From: an uncultured Mycoplasma sp. | GTDB taxonomy: Bacteria; Bacillota_I; Bacilli_A; RF39; UBA660 | DNA length: 8,968 bases | Direction: 5' to 3' | Assembly: GCA_947565485.1 (NCBI GenBank) | Contig: CANOGG010000032.1 | Span: 1-8,968, forward strand | Shown here: positions 5,940 to 8,968 of the stretch, piece after piece | How positions within the stretch are numbered: the stretch's first letter is position 1 | How the letters are laid out: the number at the start of each line of letters is the position of its first letter | Translations under genes and position numbers: made by a program | The notes under the pieces: generated by a model | Database searches by the model: none | The model's input: the letters and a program-made list of their open reading frames with translations, nothing else | What the model was told of the DNA's origin: nothing

Positions 5940-5955
5940 TGTTTCACGTGAAACA
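5940..5955. promoter_or_regulatory. parS site 1
   Basis: Perfect 16-bp palindrome TGTTTCACGTGAAACA, identical to the canonical ParB/Spo0J binding site of Bacillota. The symmetry extends one base each side (18 bp). It sits just upstream of the SRP RNA promoter. Confidence 0.95.
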
Positions 5956-5985
5956 TTAAATTGACATTTTTTTATTAAAATAAAA

Positions 5986-6001
5986 GGTTTCACGTGGAAC
6001 A
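5986..6001. promoter_or_regulatory. parS site 2 (two deviations)
   Basis: GGTTTCACGTGGAACA. The CACGTG core is intact; position 1 is G instead of T and position 12 is G instead of A, so it is the weakest of the seven sites. Its start is 46 bp from that of site 1. Confidence 0.85.
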
Positions 6002-6041
6002 TAGGTAGGGGAAGTATAAAAGTTTTTTTAATTAGGTACAA

Positions 6042-6057
6042 TGTTTCACGTGAAACA
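6042..6057. promoter_or_regulatory. parS site 3
   Basis: Perfect TGTTTCACGTGAAACA. The inverted repeat extends to 24 bp (6038-6061) with ACAA/TTGT flanks. TGTGGATAG, one base from a DnaA box, overlaps the right flank at 6059-6067. Confidence 0.95.
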
Positions 6058-6190
6058 TTGTGGATAGTTTTTTATCGTTTATTTTAGAATAGTAATTAGC
6101 ATAATTCTTTATTTTCATTAATAAAATTTTAAATTTTTTAAACTATTTTTATTTTACAATTTCATTTTTTTATTGCTGAATTATTTGTAA

Positions 6191-6206
6191 TGTTTCACGT
6201 GAAACA
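6191..6206. promoter_or_regulatory. parS site 4
   Basis: Perfect TGTTTCACGTGAAACA; symmetry extends to 20 bp (6189-6208). The flanks are featureless AT-rich sequence. Confidence 0.95.
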
Positions 6207-6436
6207 TTGTTAGTAAGTTTAAAATAAAACAATTTAATTAATCTTTTATATATTCTACGTAAAGCTATATATATTTGTTAGTAATTATTATTTATGTAAT
6301 CAAAAATATTTATTATATTTTTTTCGCTTTGTTTCTAGATTGTGAGGGATGGCATTAAAAAATAAAGAAAATATTTATTGAATTATTTCCTACGAACTAG
6401 TACACAGCGCATTTTTTCAATTATATTACTTCACAA

Positions 6437-6452
6437 TGTTTCACGTGAAACA
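6437..6452. promoter_or_regulatory. parS site 5 (inside a 30-bp perfect palindrome)
   Basis: Perfect TGTTTCACGTGAAACA at the centre of an uninterrupted inverted repeat at 6430-6459, with TTCACAA on the left and TTGTGAA on the right. It is the most extended site in the cluster and might be a preferred ParB loading point. Confidence 0.95.
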
Positions 6453-6673
6453 TTGTGAATAACTTATTTTTTTTAAGATATTAGATAATAAATTGAATAT
6501 TTTAAATCATTTCCAATATTTTTATTAAGATTAGTTTATTTTTTTTACAATTCATCTTATAAAATAAAATTTTATTATCTTATTGTTAAGTGTTTTTTAA
6601 TACTTTTATCAAGTCTTTTAATTTGACGATTCCAATTATATATATTTAGGTTTATATTCTTTTAGGATATCAA

Positions 6674-6689
6674 TGTTTCACGTGGAACA
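6674..6689. promoter_or_regulatory. parS site 6 (one deviation)
   Basis: TGTTTCACGTGGAACA: one change from the perfect palindrome, A to G at position 12, the same as one of the two changes in site 2. Flanking TCAA/TTGA keeps the symmetry out to 24 bp (6670-6693). Confidence 0.93.
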
Positions 6690-6785
6690 TTGAGTCATAT
6701 AAATCCTTAAACTTTGAATTGCCATTAATATATCAGTCTTTTATCTTTAAAATTTAATATATGCTATTTCTGAGGCGTTCTTGAA

Positions 6786-6801
6786 TGTTTCACGTGAAAC
6801 A
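6786..6801. promoter_or_regulatory. parS site 7
   Basis: Perfect TGTTTCACGTGAAACA with 18-bp symmetry. It is the gyrA-side end of the cluster, about 70 bp beyond the gyrA terminator. Confidence 0.95.
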
Positions 6802-6872
6802 TAGGATTGTTTTCTTCCTATTTTCAAGTTATCAACAGTCGTTTTATACTCAAAATTAATATAAAAAGGTAT

Positions 6873-6900
6873 AAAAAAATAATGCTTATTCAGCATTATT
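6873..6900 (-). terminator. Intrinsic terminator of gyrA, overlapping its stop codon
   Basis: On the minus strand AATAATGCT (6900-6892) pairs perfectly with AGCATTATT (6886-6878) across a 5-nt loop, and a run of Ts follows (complement of the seven As at 6879-6873). The last gyrA codons (Asn-Asn-Ala-Glu-stop) form the left arm and loop; the TAA at 6888-6886 straddles the loop and the start of the right arm. The stem is AT-rich, so efficiency may be modest, but geometry is textbook. Confidence 0.85.
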
Positions 6901-8968
6901 TTCTTCTTCCTCGGTTTGTTCTTCTTGTTTTTCGACTAGACTTATGGTCGATACATATTGATTATCTTTAAGATTAATCAAACGTACTCCTTGAGTAACA
7001 CGACCGAGAGTATTTATCTGTTCGAGAGTCATTCGCATGGTTGTTCCAGTATTCGTCATAATAACAAGTTCTTTATTTTCATCAACTACTTTAACAGATG
7101 CTATCTTACCATTTTTCTCTGTAATATTTAGAGCTTTTACTCCTTTACTACCACGGCTAGTCTCTCGGAAATCACTAACAAGAGTCTTTTTTCCATAACC
7201 TTTTTCAGTTACTAACAATATTTTATCTTCTTCCTTTACTACCTCGGCACAGACACATTTACCACCATCAAGATTAATTCCTTTAACGCCACTGGCAGTA
7301 CGGCCCATAGCTCGAATAGCTGATTCTTTAAACTTAACCATACGGCCTTGTTCACTACCGAGAAGAACAAATTCGTTATCACTAGTCTTTTTAACAGCAA
7401 TTAATTCATCAGATTCTCGCAAACTTATGCTTATTTTGCCAGACGTACGTATGTTCTCAAATTCTCTAATTGCAGTTTTTTTGACTAGGCCTTTTTTGGT
7501 TACAAATAGTAAATATTTAGCTGTTTCTTCAGGAGAGACACTAATCATAGAACTAATGCTCTCATCTTTTTCAATTTGGAGCAAGTTTATTATTGGTAAA
7601 CCTTTTGATTGCCGATTAAATTCAGGAATTTCGTAGCCTTTTAAGCGATAAACCTTACCTTTATTCGTGAAGAATAAGAGGTAATCATGAGATGAGAGGT
7701 TTATCATTTGCTCGACATAGTCTTCTTCGTTAGTGGTCATACCTTTGATACCCATACCACCACGTTTTTGAGCTTTAAAGGTATCACTATTAGTACGTTT
7801 AATATAGCCTTTATTAGTTAAGGCAATTAAGATATTTTCTTCTGGTATTAAAGATTCATCTTCAATATATTCGATAGCGGTCATATCAATGTCTGTACGA
7901 CGTTTATCAGCATATTTATCTTTTATTTCTTGGAGTTCTTGTTTAATAATACCAAGAATTTTCTCTTCAGATGCTAGAATAGCTCTTAATTCATCGATTA
8001 GTTTCAAGAGTTCGTTTAGTTCAGCCTCAACCTTATCTCGCTCCAAACCGGTTAAGCGTCTTAGTTTCATTTCCATGATAGCTTCCGCTTGGAGTTCTGA
8101 GAGGCCAAATTTGCTCATTAAGCCGTCTTTTGCCTCTTGATCAGTCTTAGCACCACGAATGGTCTTTATGACCTCGTCAATGTGGTCTAACGCGATTTTT
8201 AAGCCCTCTAAGATATGGACACGAGCTTCAGCTTTTTCAAGTTCAAATCTTGTGCGGCGAATAATGACTTCTTTTTGATGGTCGATATATTTAGAGATAA
8301 TATCTTTTAAGCCGAGAGTTTTAGGAACTCCATTATCGAGCATTAAGAAGATGATACCAAAAGTGGTTTGAAAAGCAGTGTGTTTATATAATTTATTTAA
8401 TATTACTTGAGCATTGGCATCCTTTCTTAGAGAAATAGTGATATGGACGCCCTCTTTTAAGTCAACATGATAATCAGTTATACCATCTAAGACTTTATTA
8501 TGGACGAGTTCAGCAACTTTATTTTTAAGCTCCTGGGTATTAACGCCATAGGGTACTTCTTCAACGATGATATATTCACGGCCATTTTTTTCTTCAATGT
8601 GCGCTCGTGAGCGAATCGTGATACTTCCGCGGCCAGTTTCGTAGGCTTTTTTGATACCACTATTGCCGAGAATAATGGCACCAGTAGGGAAGTCAGGACC
8701 TTTAATATATTCCATGAGGCCCAAAGTATCTATTTCAGGATTATTAATGTAGGCAATACAGCCATCGATTACTTCGCCTAGGTTATGAGGCGGGATATTA
8801 GTTGCCATTCCAACGGCGATACCCATGGTACCATTAACTAAGATATTCGGAAAACGAGATGGTAAAACCTTAGGTTCTTTCGTTGTTTCATCATAGTTTG
8901 GGTCAAAATCAACTGTATTTTTATTGATATCACGAAGAAGTTCCATGGATACTTTAGATAGTTTAGCC
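6886..8968 (-). CDS. gyrA: DNA gyrase subunit A, missing its N-terminus (runs off the window)
   Basis: The frame stays open to the right edge: 693 residues are visible, beginning AKLSKVSMELLRDINKNTVD. Compared with B. subtilis GyrA, about 125 residues are missing, including the quinolone-resistance region and the catalytic Tyr, which should lie about two codons outside. Visible in order: the DNA-breakage core (LPSRFPNILVNG, GIAVGMATNIPPHNLGE, GPDFPTGAIILG), the long coiled-coil arm and C-gate (RTRFELEKAEARVHILEGL to KYADKRRTDI), then the six-bladed DNA-wrapping domain. The GyrA box is at 7750-7770 (QKRGGMG), identifying GyrA rather than ParC; its last basic residue is Met (Lys in B. subtilis). 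The tail is acidic (EEQTEEEENNAE). Gyrase introduces negative supercoils with GyrB, whose gene commonly lies upstream, outside this window. Confidence 0.97.
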   Translation of the reverse strand, partial: AKLSKVSMELLRDINKNTVDFDPNYDETTKEPKVLPSRFPNILVNGTMGIAVGMATNIPPHNLGEVIDGCIAYINNPEIDTLGLMEYIKGPDFPTGAIILGNSGIKKAYETGRGSITIRSRAHIEEKNGREYIIVEEVPYGVNTQELKNKVAELVHNKVLDGITDYHVDLKEGVHITISLRKDANAQVILNKLYKHTAFQTTFGIIFLMLDNGVPKTLGLKDIISKYIDHQKEVIIRRTRFELEKAEARVHILEGLKIALDHIDEVIKTIRGAKTDQEAKDGLMSKFGLSELQAEAIMEMKLRRLTGLERDKVEAELNELLKLIDELRAILASEEKILGIIKQELQEIKDKYADKRRTDIDMTAIEYIEDESLIPEENILIALTNKGYIKRTNSDTFKAQKRGGMGIKGMTTNEEDYVEQMINLSSHDYLLFFTNKGKVYRLKGYEIPEFNRQSKGLPIINLLQIEKDESISSMISVSPEETAKYLLFVTKKGLVKKTAIREFENIRTSGKISISLRESDELIAVKKTSDNEFVLLGSEQGRMVKFKESAIRAMGRTASGVKGINLDGGKCVCAEVVKEEDKILLVTEKGYGKKTLVSDFRETSRGSKGVKALNITEKNGKIASVKVVDENKELVIMTNTGTTMRMTLEQINTLGRVTQGVRLINLKDNQYVSTISLVEKQEEQTEEEENNAE

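Larger units (their letters stand above)
5899..6885. other. AT-rich gene-free spacer carrying the parS cluster
   Basis: Apart from the SRP promoter at one end and the gyrA terminator at the other, I find no credible protein gene, tRNA or rRNA in either direction: stops are frequent and no open frame has an SD with reasonable spacing. Seven parS sites span 862 bp, starting at 5940, 5986, 6042, 6191, 6437, 6674 and 6786 (intervals 46, 56, 149, 246, 237 and 112 bp). Three one-mismatch DnaA-box-like words occur (6059-6067, 6454-6462, 6829-6837), too few and too weak to call an origin. Two less AT-rich patches (about 6340-6355 and 6389-6412) have no feature I can name. Confidence 0.85.

Noticed and set aside
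5808..6041. In-frame N-terminal extension of tadA (78 residues).
   Set aside because: It would translate the SRP RNA, its promoter and two parS sites, does not resemble TadA, and a strong SD marks the ATG at 5807.
6349..6381. A 10-codon plus-strand ORF (MALKNKENIY) in the spacer.
   Set aside because: Too short, and the purine-rich sequence abuts the ATG without room for a functional SD.
6430..6477. The 30-bp palindrome followed by a T-rich stretch as a plus-strand terminator.
   Set aside because: No plus-strand gene precedes it, there is no loop, the T-run is not adjacent, and the parS core explains the symmetry.
5940..6801. Reading the evenly repeated palindromes as a CRISPR array.
   Set aside because: The repeats are only 16 bp, intervals vary from 46 to 246 bp, the spacers are plain AT-rich DNA, and the repeat is exactly the parS sequence.
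5899..6885. Calling the spacer the replication origin oriC.
   Set aside because: Only three imperfect DnaA boxes, no dnaA/dnaN in view, and genes on both sides run in the same direction, so there is no divergence or strand switch here.

Overview
This is a low-GC window in which every protein gene I can support lies on the minus strand, so it reads right to left. Gene content and order match the origin-proximal region of Bacillota (Bacillus subtilis gyrA ... tadA-scr-dnaX-yaaK-recR-yaaL-bofA ... holB-yaaT-yabA-yabB), but in condensed form. TGA is a stop (holB, ricT and trmN6-like genes end with it) and Trp is TGG, so this is not a UGA-Trp mycoplasma. The very AT-rich spacer, short SRP RNA and loss of several linking genes suggest a streamlined Bacilli/Mollicutes-related lineage, perhaps gut-associated. 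That placement is inference.

Layout from the right edge: (1) 8968-6886, gyrA, missing about its first 125 residues and ending in an intrinsic terminator that overlaps its stop codon. (2) About 980 bp without a protein gene (5899-6885), holding seven parS sites (ParB/Spo0J 16-bp palindrome, TGTTTCACGTGAAACA type) at 5940-6801. (3) A short SRP RNA (about 5898-5820) with its own sigma-A-type promoter starting 6 bp from the last parS. (4) tadA, which begins at the SRP T-tract. (5) A nearly gapless run: dnaX, ybaB/ebfC, recR, a bofA-like gene, holB, ricT (yaaT), a trmN6/yabB-like methyltransferase and a truncated HAD hydrolase gene leaving the window at position 1. The last four genes are joined by ATGA stop/start overlaps.

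Functionally, the window combines DNA replication and repair (gyrase A, clamp-loader tau and delta', RecR, YbaB), RNA modification and processing (TadA, TrmN6-like, RicT), protein export (SRP RNA) and chromosome organisation. The most striking non-coding content is two kinds of ParB-family target site: the dense parS cluster, and two identical perfect 16-bp copies of TATTTCCCGGGAAATA, the binding-site palindrome described for the nucleoid-occlusion protein Noc. These lie inside dnaX and the trmN6-like gene in different reading frames. Together they point to an origin-proximal chromosome segregation and division-control centre.
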